DNA from: Alphaproteobacteria bacterium
Lineage (GTDB): Bacteria; Pseudomonadota; Alphaproteobacteria; Sphingomonadales; Rhodothalassiaceae
NCBI GenBank assembly: GCA_003694205.1
Contig: RFKS01000071.1
Coordinates: 1 to 5,704 of the forward strand
DNA: 5,704 nt
Direction of reading: 5' to 3'
The notes under the pieces were generated by a model, which was not told where the DNA came from, did no database searches, and worked only from the letters and a program-made list of their open reading frames with translations. Of this stretch, positions 5,486 through 5,704 are shown piece by piece. The stretch's first letter is position 1, and each line of letters begins with the position of its first letter. The position numbers were made by a program, and so were the translations under genes.

Positions 5486-5593
5486 GTCGGAAATTCCCTG
5501 CTTCCTGTCCATTGCTGTCCGTATCGTGGCCACCGGCCCGAATTCGCGCCGTTCGCTAGCACGAAGCCGGCCGTGAAACAACATCGAGAATCG

Positions 5594-5704
5594 TCACCTG
5601 CGGAGATCATCCTCCGGTCCGTAGAGGGGCGGCGGCGTCTCCTCGGCCCAGTAGTCAGCATCGACGATCACGTCGTGCTGACGAATACGAGCACGTCTCA
5701 GGAC
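5594..5704 (-). CDS. C-terminal fragment of an unidentified protein, possibly FxsA family
   Basis: From the window edge an open frame of 36 codons ends in TGA, 108 bases upstream of secB on the same strand. The peptide starts VLRRARIRQHDVIVDADYW and ends PEDDLRR. It has an Arg-rich stretch, then a Val/Ile-Asp-Ala-Asp-Tyr element and an acidic, Pro-rich tail. By hand count 25 of 36 codons end in G or C, which fits coding. In related Hyphomicrobiales the small membrane protein FxsA often lies next to secB, and its tail after the membrane helices has a similar charged character with an Asp-rich, Tyr-containing element. That makes FxsA a reasonable guess, but no membrane segment is in view, so the identity is inferred from position. 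Confidence 0.55.
   Translation of the reverse strand, partial: VLRRARIRQHDVIVDADYWAEETPPPLYGPEDDLRR

Noticed and set aside
5486..5593. Sigma-70-like promoter for secB (TTGTTT followed 17 bases later by TAGCGA, minus strand)
   Set aside because: The -10 matches only two of six consensus positions, too weak to annotate.
1..5704. CRISPR array, tRNA/rRNA, insertion sequence or toxin-antitoxin pair
   Set aside because: No regular spaced repeats, no tRNA-like cloverleaf or rRNA signature, and no transposase or terminal repeats were seen; nearly all the DNA is accounted for by housekeeping genes.

Overview
The window is a high-GC chromosomal segment from an alphaproteobacterium, most likely of the order Hyphomicrobiales (Rhizobiales). 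That assignment rests on gene order (hemJ-hemE, divergent from ppsR-aroE-coaE-dnaQ, then secB convergent) and on alphaproteobacterial protein features such as HemJ in place of HemG/HemY. I cannot name a genus from sequence alone.

Left arm (1-1475, minus strand): hemE (uroporphyrinogen decarboxylase) runs leftwards into hemJ (protoporphyrinogen IX oxidase) with a one-base stop/start overlap. This is a two-gene haem-synthesis unit; hemJ is cut by the window edge.

Centre (1476-1772): the gap between hemE and ppsR (the DUF299/RP001 family) is the position of the chromosomal replication origin in Caulobacter, Rickettsia and several rhizobia. It holds an AT-rich patch beside hemE, a cluster of DnaA-box-like 9-mers, and a separate TGATCCACA identical to the Caulobacter G-box. 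The genes on both sides point away from it. Its ppsR-proximal part also holds an unrecognised 36-codon reading frame (1666-1776) with the codon-position bias of a real gene and an ATGA overlap with ppsR. This small frame is the most likely undescribed element here.

Right arm (1773-4825, plus strand): ppsR (PPDK/PEP-synthase regulator), aroE (shikimate dehydrogenase), coaE (dephospho-CoA kinase) and dnaQ (DNA polymerase III epsilon) overlap each other by 1, 4 and 8 bases. They look like one translationally coupled operon. The maf-type gene often found between ppsR and aroE in related bacteria is missing.

Right end (4853-5704, minus strand): secB (export chaperone) has unusually long low-complexity tails. 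Upstream of it on the same strand is the C-terminus of another gene, possibly fxsA. dnaQ and secB converge across only 27 bases.

The core genes are ordinary housekeeping genes. The interest lies in the putative origin and the small reading frame within it.
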